DNA from: Hepsetus odoe
Taxonomy: Eukaryota > Chordata > Actinopteri > Characiformes > Hepsetidae
Direction of reading: 5' to 3'
DNA length: 64,000 nucleotides
Assembly (NCBI GenBank): GCA_017165825.1
Contig: CM029367.1
Coordinates: forward strand, 18,604,759 to 18,668,758
In this document: positions 48,443 through 62,700 of the stretch, in pieces
How positions within the stretch are numbered: the stretch's first letter is position 1
Layout: the number at the start of each line of letters is the position of its first letter
Made by a program: the position numbers and the translations under genes
Notes under the pieces: model-generated
Told to the model about the DNA's origin: nothing
The model's database searches: none
What the model saw: only the letters and a program-made list of their open reading frames with translations

Positions 48443-48884
48443 CTGATTCCTGTGTATATCACTGTAAGACTTAAGAAATCATTTTTAAAAATCCTCTGAA
48501 AATGGTCAGGTACAGGGAATGGATTGAAAATTCATAAAAAACACAAGAAATACTATAATTTCACTGTATATTGTCCTCTAAAATAAAAGCTTTATGTCTT
48601 GTATGTTTCACTGCGACCAGAAAATGTCCTCTCACTGAGTACTCTGTACAAATTAAGAAAAAAAATCTATTTTTCAATGAACAACAAATAAAATGACGTA
48701 ATTTGAAGTTGATTGGATGGATTCATAGTAAAACAATATTGTGAGATCTTGCTGTTTATTCACTAGCTCAGGTAGAAGCCTGTCTTTGTGATTCATGCCG
48801 TTGCCTTTTTTTCTGATGAGAGATCAGCTCCTTGTATTAACACCCTACTCTTGCTATAAGTAAGGGGTGATAGTAATCTGATCT
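48443..48884. other. Spacer upstream of the crtac1 promoter
   Basis: No gene or repeat recognised. Confidence 0.3.
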
Positions 48885-49320
48885 GAGGTCGGAGCGAAGC
48901 TAAGCTCCGCCCTCCTCGCGCACGATTGGCTACGTTTTTAAATATTCAGCGAACGCGCTCGCTATTGGGCGGATGCGTTCGCAAGCGATTTCATAAAGCA
49001 ATTTCTTCAGAAGTTGTGTGAAAGGAGTATTGTTATAGGACCCTAGAGACGTACGGCGTGTCCACTGAGAGCCAAAGCGGAGGACACTGCTGCTCATCGT
49101 CTCTCCTCATGTAGGTGCCGCTGCTTACCCCCTGCATGCTACCTGAAAGGCGGAAATACTCACTGTTAATCCAGAAGTCCTGCTTAAAGGTCTCTGCTCG
49201 TCATTTCTGATCACTCAGATAGTCCAGCTGTCCGGTGATCGATCTATAGGCGGTAGAATTGGGGCAAAGTTGCCCGAGAAGGGTGTGAAGTAGAAACGCG
49301 GGGACATCATAGCTCAGCTG
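48885..49320 (+). promoter_or_regulatory. crtac1: Likely crtac1 promoter, CpG-rich, with 5' UTR exon inside or just after
   Basis: Composition changes to CpG-rich against AT-rich flanks. A GC box (ccgccc, 48907-48912), an inverted CCAAT box (attgg, 48925-48929) and a second attgg overlapping gggcgg (48964-48972) are present. The first coding exon of crtac1 starts with an acceptor at 52217, so an upstream non-coding exon is required. One possible donor is cat|gtaggt at 49111, but others fit and the exon is unresolved. Confidence 0.55.
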
Positions 49321-51899
49321 CTTGTGAATGTTCTTTGTGCTTCTGACAGCACTTCTGTATTGCGTTCAGGCGTTTGGAACATCTGGAATTGTACAACATC
49401 TGGGTTATAGTTCAGTGATTCGCATGGCTCGTGGGTTTGCAGGAAAATGGCACTACTTTCCCCACAGCTCCGGGTTTGTCCAAGTTTGCTCGAGTTTCTG
49501 GCTTTGAGTGTGCGCGGCTCATGTCCTTCACACTCTTGGGTTCGTGTGTAGAAAGTGAAGATGCTGGGCTTTGTCGCAGTCCTATCAAGAGGATGCAGGA
49601 CAGCTTGCACCAGTGAGTCATAGATCCATCTAAAAAGCCCCCTAGCCCAGATCAGAAAGCACTCAACTCCTGAAGCTGCATTTGAAACGTGGACTTCAAT
49701 GATCCGAGACAGTAATGCAGACGAACTTCTCTCGGTTCTTCTCTAACAGTTGGTTTCATGGATTTAGTCTTAGCCTGGTATCCACCAGTCGTGCCCACTG
49801 ACTGTTTAGCATGAGTTTGGTTAAAGGTGTTACTGAGAATGATATAGATCATAGTTTATACTGTATATTATTTATATGATTTATTCCATCAATAATGCAC
49901 GGGAGTATGAGATTTGCTAAAGCTGCAGTGAGATAAAGACAGTCATCACCATCAGCAACAGTCATGCCTTCTCAAAAGGAACCGATGAAAGAGACATTTC
50001 AGTTTGATTCTATGTGTGATGGCTGGAAAGTGATTGGAAATATCAGCCCATGTTTGTAACAGCTTTGCAGTTGGGGCTGGTTCCAGCTCTACCTGGTCAG
50101 AGCTCATCCCTCAGCATATTAATAGATACAGTACATAGGTTGTGCCCTTTCATCATCAGCGTTGCACTGCAGCATCTCTGCCCCAACCCATCATGTAAGA
50201 GGTTCTCCATCAGCCACATTACTGTATTAAGCATAAAATCACAATTTATTTTTAATCTGCCATCTTCCAGCATCATTCCCTTAGTTGGTATATACTTTTG
50301 GTTTTTAATGTAAGTCTTTTTTGCTGTATGAGTCTGTCATGACCTTTGGAGTCATTAAGCTGATTCTGCATCTTTACATATATATTAATGTGAGCGCTGT
50401 GTTATTGTGGGTGCAACGTTTACACTTTTTGAGGGTGCATTTTTCTCTGCAGATGTGTGTAAATGGACTTTTAGGAGTTATTGGCACATCTCAAGGAACT
50501 TGCAGCTGTATGAACCCAGAGCTCTAGTAAAGTGAATGAGATGAGATGATTTGGGGGGCATTGCCATGTACTGTATTAATAAAGCCAGTCCGTTCGTAAA
50601 TCTTGTCAGCTTGTAAAGGCTCCTGTAATCTTGCGGCCACATATATCTATGATGCCTTCTACTCACTCTTGCTTTTCCAACAATCCCTTCTTTTCTTCCC
50701 TTCATGGATTTTATTTTCCACAGCTTTGATTTAATTAAGTATGGTGCTGCGTCTGAATCATTGTACTGTTTTAATCCAGCTTTCGTTATCCACGTGGAGC
50801 TGTGGATTTTTTTTATTTTATTCTTAAGTCCTTAACCATTCTTAAGTTAAGTGTTTTAAGGATTACACACAGCAAGTTTCTTAAAAATGGATCAAACCTG
50901 TTCTTGGACTAAACTCCATTGTCAGTATGGTTTTGCCAAAACAAATCCAATTTAATTAAGGTTCAGAGTCCTGGGAAACTGGGCCAAAGAGAAATCTATA
51001 GTTTTAAATATCCTTATGGTGAAGGCTCTTGTATTTTGAAATGACACAAAATGTGAAATCTTCTTTTTTCTGCTTATGCCGTGGTGATTTCACCCCAAAC
51101 CTGTTTGTTTCTGTGTGTCTGCAACTTTATTTATTCTTTCTTCACACATATTTCCATTTACTATTTGAAAAATCATCCTCAATATTAGCTCATCCAGACC
51201 CATCCTGCTAAATCCATTTTTTTCATCCAATGAGAATGTCTTTCAATCTCTTTGTCACTTATAGATTTTTCTTTCTGAATCGTCAGTCTCATGTGCAGTG
51301 ACACAGCCTTTTTCTCAAGTCTTAATTTAGACCTGGCCCTTTCACCTGTCTTCAGTTTTCCAATTTATGTTCCGGAGCTGTAAGTGTAACATTGACCAGG
51401 TAATTGTCTCTTAACTGGGAAAACCATTCAGACATCTTAAAACAAGCCGAAGGACTGGCTTGTTTCATATATTGCCTTGTGCAGCCTTTCCCACTTAGGT
51501 GAGATTATAACTACAAAGCAAAGTTAAAGTAAAAGAGTGTGGAGTTATTGTAGATGTTACATGGGGGGGGGGGGGGGTGTATTTCTTTGATGTAATGAAT
51601 CAGTAATAATTACATTCATCATAACTGATTGTTTTGCTGTCTGGCCTGTATATGTTGTTAGTTACATGAAGCCAAGAAAAAAAACACATCTAAAATAAAT
51701 GTAGACTACTTTCATTACAATAGATATGTAACTGTATCTAGAAAATAATGAAACATCTATATCTATATCTATCTAAATCGATATATTTTATAAATCTATA
51801 TATATATATATATATATAGTGCACACTAGCTTCAGGAACACTAAATTCTTCATGGTGACCAGCTCACATCAACACTAAAGCGCTAAAGCACTAAAGCAC
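49321..51899. other. Probable crtac1 5' intron
   Basis: AT-rich, with a G-run at about 51563-51578 and an (AT)n tract near 51760-51820. No coding exon recognised. Confidence 0.4.
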
Positions 51900-52145
51900 T
51901 AGGGGCAGCAGTGGCCTAGTGGTTAGGGAGTGGCCCCGGATCGGAAAATTGTGGGTTTGATTCCCTCACCAGTAGGTTGCCCTGAGGTACCCTTGAGCAA
52001 TGTATCATCCCTGTCACTGCTCCCCAGGCGCTTTCAATAGCTGCCCCTTGCATCATGTGTGTGTATGGGTGAAACGCAGAGGTTGAATTTCGTTCTATTG
52101 TTCTGTGCTGTGTTTCACAATAAGGGTTGTCACTTTCACTTTCTT
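51900..52145 (+). repeat. tRNA-derived SINE, full length
   Basis: Head ggggcagcagtggcctagtg, box B-like gggtttgattccctc, body 'ggtacccttgagcaatgtat', tail 'gctgtgtttcacaataaggg'. It lies 72 bases before the crtac1 coding-exon acceptor. Confidence 0.8.
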
Positions 52146-52223
52146 TTAAATAATGTCATGCCTGTTCAATAAGGTTTTGTTTCCATCTTAATGTAATGTT
52201 ATGTGTGGGTTCAGCAGGTGACC

Positions 52224-52417
52224 ATGATCACATGGCCAATAGCACTGGTTCTGGGCCTGATGGGTCTGTCCTGGGCCCAGCGCTCAGAGCCCATGTTTGC
52301 AGCAGTCACTCAGAGTGTACTGCCCCCTGATTATGAGAACAACCCCACTCAGCTTAACTACGGAGTGGCCGTCACTGATGTGGATGGGGAAGGAGATCTG
52401 GAGATATTTGTTGCTGG
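52224..52417 (+). CDS. crtac1: crtac1 coding exon 1: signal peptide and first FG-GAP start
   Basis: Exon begins at 52218 (or 52215, tandem acceptor cagcag). Encodes the signal peptide, RSEPMFAAVTQSVLPPDYEN, and the first calcium-loop DVDGEGDLEIFVAG. Phase 2 donor gg|gtaagt. Confidence 0.92.
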
Positions 52418-53663
52418 GTAAGTATTTTGTGCCTTTTTAAGGAAAGCAGTGGAACATGGCTTGGATTTCTCAGAGTATAAATAGCACATTCATTTTACAT
52501 ATTCATGTTGTCATAATCTAGAGTCTGAAACTGACATATTGTTGTTTTTTTTTAATCAAATACTTTCTCTGTGTTGCTCAATTGAAAATGTCTTTTTCTT
52601 AATATTAAAACAAGGCTGATTGGAGCCAAGAGCCTTGTTTGCCAGGACGATGCAATTACTTCAATTTGTCATTTGAAGCAGAAAGATCGTGAAAAAAATA
52701 GCTTTTGTGAAGAATTGAAATATACTGAATGTGTGTTGATGATAATGGAGGTAATTGGACAGTCCTCTGTTGTTTTGGCATTTTTTTGCGGTGAAATAGA
52801 CAGAGACTGATAGAACCCTCAGGGGTTTGCTTTTGTTACGATACGCTGCAGCTAAGGAGGAGGCAAGCGTACAGGAAATTGCATCATTAAAACCATACTT
52901 ATAAAGTTTGATTCAATAATATGATTAATAAATATTGTATGATATGACAACAAACAAGGGGAAGGGATATGATGAACTATATCATCAAAACACTGTAAAC
53001 AGAGTTTTTGTCACGTGGCGGGGGCGGGGCTCGCACACAGGATGCCCAGCGACCTCGCTGGCACCGGCGCGTTACAGTTTTGTATTTCACTTACTCTTTT
53101 ATTTACTCCTGGCAATTATTTTTTATTAATTTTATTAATTTTACTCTTTCAGTTGAGTTTCTTATTTACCTTCAAACATTAAAAATGCACTTCATTCATA
53201 TTTAAATAAAAAATGTTGATTATTAAATTTTTAAGTAATTTTTTTTAAAGTAAAATTTTTAAGTAAATCTTTAAAATAGCTTGAATGTGAAATGCATAGC
53301 TGTAGCAGCCCGATATTTAAATGCCATTCTGTTTTTGTCCCTCTGTGTTATATTCGACACTTTTTTTCTGTAAACTGTAAACTGTTTTTCTGTTTGAATG
53401 TCTTTAAATTCTTAACAATAAATGTCACATCTCCACAGGTACAATGGGCCAAACCTGGTGCTAAAGTATGATAATATAAAGAAGAGGCTTGTGAACATTG
53501 CAGTTGATGATCGTAGTTCCCCGTATTACGCTCTCAGAGATCGGCAGGGAAATGCGATTGGAGTGACAGCATGTGACATAGATGGTGACGGAAGAGAGGA
53601 AATCTATGTTCTCAACACCAATAATGCTTTCTCAGGTACTCAGGTGCATATTTCCTTGAAAAG

Positions 53664-53732
<69 letters not shown>

Positions 53733-56700
53733 CAGCAACTTCAACAGCTCCTTGGATCAGAAAATGCTTTCAAAAATGTTGATTCGAAAGGTAAAACTGA
53801 ATGAAAGCAATGCAGTGATTATGGTTGAATTATATCTAAACATAATTTTCACTCACATTTTTCCCACTTGTTAAAGTGGAAGTTAAAAGGAAAAACATTT
53901 GAATCAGTGAAATGTGTATATATTTTTTCTGTGGGAAACATACTTTATTAACCTGTAGATCCTTGCTTGATTTCACCCTTTCCTTGAGCAGGTCGAGCCA
54001 CCTACACAGATAAACTTTTCAAGTTTCGCAATGGACGTTATGAGGATCTGCTGAACGATGAGATAAATGAGCACAGAGATGTGGCCAATCGCATGGCAGG
54101 TCGATCAGTAGCTTGTGTGGACAGAAAGGTAAGAGCAATTCACCAAATCCTTCTTAATGAATCTCTCCCATGGACTCGGCCATTGTACCTTGCCAGTCAG
54201 GAACCCCACAGTTGAACGTATGATTTAGCTCTTGTGTTTGACTGGAGAAAGTAAAGATGCATTACACCTCTTTTCTAGGAAACCTTAGGGCCCTCTGTTC
54301 TGGATCGTAGCTGGTGTGTGGGAGCCAAATGTCTGTATCGATCTGCAGCTGCACAAGGGAATGTCAGTTCTAGGTGTTGCTCTTTGGGTGTGAGTTTGGC
54401 AGACTGTTAGGTGACATTTTACACTCTATTACTGTCTTCATGTTTCACTCAGAGGAGCTCACTGCTTTCGCCAGCTATAACTCCCCAGGCCTGTTGAGAC
54501 CTGTCTCTGCCAGGCAGCCACTAAGACAGTCCATTTGTGGAGAGCTATGATATTTGTCTATGACAGAGCATCATGTGGCATGATAATTAGAAAAAGCTAG
54601 GCCTCATTTGTTTTTGTAGGGAGACATGCAGGGAGGGACGTATTGCCCTAATTTGTCTCTGTGTAGGTGCATTATTACAACTGCACATGCCAGCTTGAAA
54701 GCAGCACTGATACCTAATCAGAGAGGGCAGAATAGATTGCCTATCATAAAAAAAGGATTTGGGTGATAGCCAAAATACTATAACCTGAACCTGCACAGCA
54801 TATTTCCTGCTTCCACAATGCTCTCCACTGCAGTCAGCGATGAACGATGTCCACTTATCCTGTGGAGCAGTGGGCGAGGGATTGAAATAGATTTTTTGAC
54901 TGCAGCTTCATTTGACTGAGCAATAAGAGGATGCTCTTCCGCAGCCTTGTGTAAGTGATTTAGCCCGGCCAGGCGATGGTGTTGAAGTGAAACAAAACAC
55001 AAATGTGTGGGGTCCTGGTTTAAATGAAGTGAAGAGAAACCACTTTAGCATTTTTTAGCATCAAGGCTCACTTCAGAGATGCTGCAGGAAACTGAAATAA
55101 ACTTCTAAAACAGAAGGAATGTTTGTCTCGTCCCCCTTAGAAGTTACAATGGTGCAAGGTTACAGCCTTAAATTATGATGACATTCTAAAACTCATAGAG
55201 GTCTTTTCCTATTTATCCATAGATTCCCATCAGCATGGGGGACAGCTAATATTCAAATGCATTTATTAATATTAGATTCTCCTTGAAAAGAGACTGCTAT
55301 CATTTGTCTCTTAAAGGTGGACAGGGAGATGTATTGACTTGCTCCTGGAAGGGAAATAGATTGGCCCTCACTCACTTCTATCTGCATGGGCTAGTAATTA
55401 TCCATGGGCTTATGGCTGCCTCTGGAACCCTTCCCAACAGAAGCAGAAGACATTAGAGCAAAGTACTCGCTTTTAACTGGCAGAGGACTGCATTTTTTTC
55501 TATACTTAATGACAATGTAATAAAGTGTAGAGGTAAAAAAAAGTTCTTAGCCATTTTCTAGCCTTGAGGAGATGAAGAGACCTATTCAGGCCACAGACTG
55601 CAGTACTTAAGGGACTGAGATGCGAATGCAGTTACAGTAAACTTGATACTTTTTACATGGATGGGTATCTTGCTATATTTCCCTGCTTCCAAGACATATG
55701 TGATATACTGATGTTGTACTGAGACACAATTGATATTGGACTGATATCAACATATCATCTGGAGCAGATATTTGAAAAAGAAACTAATAGACTTATAAAT
55801 AGACAAAGTTAACCCCTTGCAGGATGTGTCCACAAGGCTTTGGTATTTTAAATAAGATTGTTAAGATTGCTTGACCATTTTTAAAGAACAATGTTTTGAT
55901 CAGTATTGAATTCTATTAACAGAATAACGATGGTGATTTAGTTCAGTCTTTAAATAAAAGAATATCTTAAAGATGTTCCATTTGCAGAGTCTGCAATTTA
56001 CGAATGTACGAATTTGCAAATAGGCCTGAAGTATTTAGAGCACATAACATGTTGCTTTAACCCCATTATTGTTAGCTGTTTGTCTTGATCTGTGGTGACA
56101 TTTTGGCAGAGTGCAGAGAGCAGCATGATGTGTCTGACATTTACATTCTTACGCCTCATTAGGACTGCAGGCACTAGGTGGTGGTATTTATATACTTATG
56201 GACACATTGCTTTATTTCATCATTTGGCACTGTGGAAACGCAGGGATTGCAGGAGACTTTATTGAAAGTGTGTGCATAAGTTCATTTACGTGGCTCGTTC
56301 ACTGGGTTCATGCCCACAGGGACTCTATCTGATAATGGGGTGTGAAATTAATATCCACGGGGTGGGTGCTGCAAAGTGCGGGAAAAGAACAGGGAGGGGA
56401 ATTCAGACTAGAGAGATGAAGACAACAGTCTCCTGAGGTGGCAGTTTGGATTGTTTGGACACAAACATACTTTTTTTGTGACCCTGCAATCATATTTTTG
56501 ATTTTTGTGGCAAACAAAATCTTTTAACATAGCATGTGCACAATAATATAATTACATTTTTTTTTTTTAATCCCAGACTGAGCAAATGTATTTATTTCTG
56601 TACTGATCTAATCCAGACTGCTCTTCTTTCTGAGGCCATTGCCCTGTGCCCTGTAGGTAATTAATTTAAATTTCAACTTTAAACATGAACTCCTTTTCAT

Positions 56701-59700
56701 CAGATTCATTTAATGAAGTCACATTATATAAAATATAGCTCACAATATAGGCAGTGAAGCAAAACAAGTTTTCAACATCTTGATTCACACTGGTGCATAC
56801 ACTGATTACCCATAACATTAAAACAACCTGCCTAATGTTGTGTACACCCGTTTCATACTCCCAAAACAGCTCTGCCTCATGAAGACATGAACACCCCGAG
56901 AGACCTCTCAAAGTGTGCTGTGGTGTCTGGTACAGTCTAGTGGCCTGTAAGCTGAGGTGGGGCCTCCATCTTTGTCACGTTGCTAAAATCAATCCTGAAC
57001 AATTTGAATTTCTGGAAGAACATTGTTGCCAACTTCTCTATGGTCATGTTCTCAGGATTGTGTGCCCATCATTGTCCTTGTCGATAGTGAACTAGGGTCA
57101 GTATGGGCACTCTATATGGTCTGCAGATTTGTATCCCCATGCACACTAAGCTGTGCACTTTTCTAAAATAGCTAGCATGTATATTTTTACATACAGTACT
57201 GTGCAAAAGTTTTAGGCCGGTGTGAAAAAATGCTGTAAACAAAGAATGCTTTCAGAAATGGAAGTGTTAATCATTTATTTTCATCAATCAACAAAATGCA
57301 GTGAATGAACAAAAGAGAAATCTAAATCAAATCAATATTTGGTGTGACTTTGCCTTCAAAACAGCATCAGTTCTTCTAGGTACACTTGCACACAGTTTTT
57401 GAAGGAACTCGGCTGGTAGGTTGTTCCTAACATGACTGTGTTTCAACCTCCGTGTGACATTGATGATCATCAGCACCTGTTTGGTAAAACTGGTTGATCA
57501 TACACCGACTATAATCCTACACAATCCCTGACTTTGTGCAAGTGTACCTAGAAGAACTGATGCTGGTTTGAAGGCAAAAGGTAGTCACACCAAATATTGA
57601 TTTGATTTGGATTTTTCTTTTGTTCGCTCACTTTGCATTTTGTAAATTGATAAAAATAAAAAATCATTATTTATATTTCTGAAAGCATTCTTTGTTTACA
57701 GCATTTTTTCACACCTGCCTAAAACTTTTGCACAGTGCTGTATATTGACGGGGGAACATGTTTACATATTGCAAAAAAAAATGAAAATAAAAATTAGTTT
57801 GAACTTTACACCAGCAGTGGTATCAAACAATAAAGCAGCCAGAAGTCATTTAATTTTAATTGCTCATTGGGCTACACTGAGATACTTCGCTTTCTGTTTG
57901 TTGTACTCTTGTCAGTACATTTGTAACCCACTTCCTCAAACTGACATTAGCAACACCCACAAGCTGACTGCAAGCAACAGCAACCACAAGCAACTTTGAT
58001 GCACCAATTTTCTAAATATTATTTATAATTGATTGCACAAAATACATTTTTATCATAGATTAAGGTGTGGCTTAATGGTGGGCAATGTAGCCTATTGGTT
58101 AAGGTACCTAATTCCAAGATTGTTTGATTGTATTTTCTTAAAAGCAGGCTGTTTGTATATCACTCAATATATGTGTGAAGTCACAGATCAGATACATTCC
58201 CATTGAAAAATATGTTTAAGTTTTTTTTATTTTTTTTATGTGTTATAGTTTCCTGGCCATGGACCCAAAATTTCAACGTTTTGTTCCTCAAGCCACTTAG
58301 TTATCACTTTTACCTTATGGTACGGCGCTCCATCATGCTGGAAAAGACATTGTTCTTCACCAAACTGTTCTTGGATGGTTGGGAGAAGTTGCTCTTGGAG
58401 GAAGTTTTGGTACCATTCTTTATTCATGACCGTATTGTTTGGCAAAATTGTGAGTGAGCTTATTCCCTTGGCTGAGAAGAAACCCCACACATGAATGGTC
58501 TTAGGATGATTTACTGTTGGCATCACACAGGAGTGATGGTAGTGCTCACCTTTTCTTCGCCAGACAGTCTTTATTCTGGATGCCTCAAACGATTGGAAAG
58601 GGGATTCATCAGAGAAAATGACTTTTCCCCAGTGCTCAATAGTCCAATCCCTGTACCTTATGCAGAATATCAGTCTGTCCCTGATGTTATTCTTGGAGAG
58701 AAGTGACTTCTTTGCTGCCCTTCTTGACATCAAGTCATCCCCCAAAACGTCGCCTCACTGTGAGTGTAGATACACTCACACCTGCCCGCTGCCATTCCTG
58801 AGCAAGCTCTGCACTGGTGGTGCCCTGATCCTGCAGCTGTATCAACTTTAGGAGATGATCTTGGTTGCTTAATAACATTCTGGAATTTATGCAAATTGCC
58901 ATCATAAAAACGGAGGCAGCAAACTTTGTGAAAATTGATATTTGAGTCATTCACGGACAAAAACATACAATTTCAGGAACAAACATATAATTTCTCTATA
59001 TAATTTGCAGTGATGGCCCAATGGTGGCAGTGGTGGCAGCAGTGTCCTAGTGGTTAGGGACTAGGCCTCAGAATTGGAAGGTACAGTCCCCATCACTGCT
59101 CCCCAGGCACATAAAATAGCTGCCCTCTGCTGCATGATGTGTATAGGTGAATAGCAGAGGTTGAATTTCATTGCGTATCACTGTGCCGTGTCTCACAATG
59201 CTAAAATTGTAATTTGTATAAACGTTATTGTTTAACAATTGTACTTTTTTTTTTCAGCATACTGTATATGCTTTTAGAATGTTTTTTTTTAATATATCAT
59301 CACCAATGTTGATACTAATGTCTTTTTTTTCCTCTCTTTTATGTCAGGGAACAGGACGTTATGCCATCTACATTGCCAACTATGCCAGTGGTAGTGTGGG
59401 GCCACATGCTCTAATTGAAATGGATGAGAGTGCCAGTGACCTGTCCAGGGGGATCATAGCCCTTTCCAATGTGGCGGAGCAGGCTGGGGTCAACAAATTT
59501 ACAGGTGTGTTTAGACATGCATGTGTCTGAGTGAGAGGGTTATCCATTACGGGAGACCCTCTAAAAGAGGCTGGGTGTAGGTACAGTGTGCTGTGCCCAG
59601 CAACTGATTTACACTAGGGCCCAGAGCTCATATCAGCTGCGAGTCACTGAGTTATGGACAGTGTTTATCGGCTAAAGCAGCCCTAATAGAGAGAGCAGGA

Positions 59701-62700
59701 GGCCTGGGAGGCAGCGCTGCAGCAGGAGAGAGTCAGCTTTTGGCCCACTCAGCTGTTTACTACGCTGAAAGTCATAGGGAGGCACAAGGACGACAGAGCC
59801 ATATTTCAAACCAGACTTGCTCAATGGGCCAAACATTCCATTAATCAGTGTAGGCTGTGAAGTGGGCTTTGATCCTCCATTCAGCACTCTTTCAGTAGAA
59901 GCATGCCAGAGGAAGGCTGTACACCAGGACAGGGGAACTGGAGTAGAGGATGGTGTTGAAAGAAGGTCATGAAGGATGAAAACCTGGAATTTACTTTAGA
60001 AGGAAGCCAGTTTTCGATGTTTTAACATGCAATTCACAGCCTGGTTGATATATCATTCAGTCGATTTTAAGGATACAATGATTCATTGGTCCCAATAAAA
60101 CCCTGATGAATTATAATTGTGTTTTATATTGTCATGAAAATATATTAGCCCTGATATAAAGAATTATAATATTTTGTCAGAATATTATAATACTACACAC
60201 TTTTTAACAATAATGCGAGCTAAAGTGGTAAATGTAAACTATAAAGTACACAGTCAGCCACAACATTAAAACTACTGACAAGTGTAGTACATAACATTAC
60301 AACGACATCTGTCTAGAGGTGGGATTTATTCATCATCAGATGAACAGTCACTTTATTGATGATTTGTAAAAAAAAAGCGGGGAAAACTTAAGAATATGAG
60401 TGATTTTATGAAAGTGATTTAATAAAATTGTGATGGCTTCAAAACAGCAGGTCTTGTGGTGTATATGCCTTGGTTAGTTCTTCCTTCAGAAGAGTAAAAT
60501 GTGGATCAGTTCGTACCAGCTATGACAGGAAGGTGTCAGAGCACAAATTGTATTGCAACTATTTGAACAAAGGGCTGTATGCCTGCAGACCATTCAGAGT
60601 GTCCATGGAGACCGCTATCCACTAAAAGTGCCTACTCTAAAGAATCATGGTTTCTTTCACATTATGTGGATAACTGGGTGCATGTGTGTTACTTGCCAGG
60701 GGTTAGGGTTAGTAAAGACAAGTGTGAATCTCTAATCTCTATTCAATGTTCTGGGAAACCTTTGGGTCCTGCCATTCATGTGAATGTCATGGCAACAATA
60801 TTCATTAATGGTAGTGGCATTTAAGCAAGGTAATATGCCCAGTAAAATTATAAAAATGGTTCAGGAATGGTTTGGGGAACATGACAAAGAGGTTAAGATT
60901 GTTGATTTGACCTACAAATTCCAGAGATCTCAATCCGTTTGACCATCTGTGGGACATGCTAGACAAATCAATCAGATCCATAAGGTCCCTCTTCACAACT
61001 TGCGCAAATTGCTTTCAGATACCACACCTTCAGAGGTCCTTCTTGACGGCACAAGGGTGATTTACACAGGCAGGTGGTTTTAATGTATGGCTGATTGTTG
61101 TATGTCCAGTCCCAACTATAGTATGATGTTTGCATGAGATTTTAACTCTGTGCTTTTTTTGCTGTTTCATGAATCTAAGGAATTTGATTATTATATTATT
61201 ATTGTTTGTGTTAACACATGGACTTCAGTAATGAATCGTTAATGGTAAATGACCTGATAAATTAGATCAGTTGTAATGAGAGGAGTGAAACTCATATATG
61301 CAGTGCAGTGTTCTTCTCAGTCCAGGGTAGGGAAACCCTGACCAAATGTCACCAGTATTTTTTGCAAGGCGCCAGTGTGGCTGTAGGGTTTCATTGGAAT
61401 CAAGCAGGAGCTTACTTCATGTAACTAAACAGTTGTTAGAAGACTGAGACCAACTGATTAAACAAGGTGCTTCTGCTTGGCTGGAACAAATCAGCTTTTT
61501 GTTGGTAAGATTGGTGCCCCATGGTTTAGACATTTCCAGACTTAACACTGTGATTCTGGAGCACTGAAGGGTGACGTGCAGGCAGGGCCATGTAGATGCT
61601 GTAACGGCATGTGTTCACTCTCTCTGTAATGTGACTGTAGGCAGGCAGTGTGTGTGTGTCAGCAGAAAAAGTGGAGTGCCTTCACAGAGAAATGGGCTGG
61701 AAAGGCAGTAATGATTGCACATTGCTTTTGGTGATGGTTCTGTTTCTGCTCTCTGCTGTAGGAGGACGGGGGGTTGTGGTGGGGCCCATCCTCAGCCACA
61801 CCCTTCCGGACATATTCTGCGACAATGAATACAGCCCTAACTTTCTCTTCCGAAACAATGGAAATGGCACATTTACAGATGTGGCTTCACAGGCAGGTGA
61901 GCTGCAAAAATGCATCCTTAAATCTTTCATGTATAGTGATATATCCAAAAATAAGTCAATATTCATTTTACATAGTTTATATAATGCCAATATTACACCA
62001 ACAATTAATGACACCAACACTAACGTGTCATAACAAAATGTTGAAATGGTGAATTTCCACACTGATATCAAGTGCCATAAAGCCTGCTTTTGTCCATCTG
62101 AACATCTAGTTAGCATAAAACTTGTTAGCAGACTGTGGTTAAAATGACTTTTTCTGGACTAAAATAAAAGCTACTATAATAAGTGTACCTCCACTACTAT
62201 AAATAGAGTAGTGCTAGAGTTTCGTATATTCATGCATAAATATGACATAAACATTGTTAGATTTTTATATGAGTTTAGACAGTAGATAAACATAGCCTAA
62301 TAAGCAAATAAGATGAAGATATAATATGTGGTCATTTATTTATTTGAGAAAAGTTCATTTGAATGTGAAATTGCAGCCAGGTATTTTCAGTCTCATCTGT
62401 GAAATGTGTTGTTAGTAGTATCATATTTTGCACTTCTATTATTGCATCTGGGCCAGGATGGCCCTGAGAAGAGAAGAGAAGAGAAGTCATTTGACCAAAA
62501 AATGGGTAAAGCTTTAGAAAACTATATTTTATATCTGTAAATGTTTTGAAGAGTCCATATCAAAGTCTAAAAAAGAACTGTTGTGGAAGGATCAGAAGTA
62601 AGTAGTTCATGTGAGGGAAACCACCAACATACCAGAGTTGAAACTCTTCTGGGGGAAAAAATTGACGAAATTTCTTTCAAGCCAATGTGCTGTGAGTGAT

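Noticed and set aside
58203..58851. Plus-strand frames of 71-84 codons over the transposase
   Set aside because: They are antisense shadows of the minus-strand Tc1-like transposase.
61682..62116. Minus-strand 144-codon frame overlapping a crtac1 exon
   Set aside because: It is a shadow of the crtac1 exon at 61762-61896 plus intron sequence.
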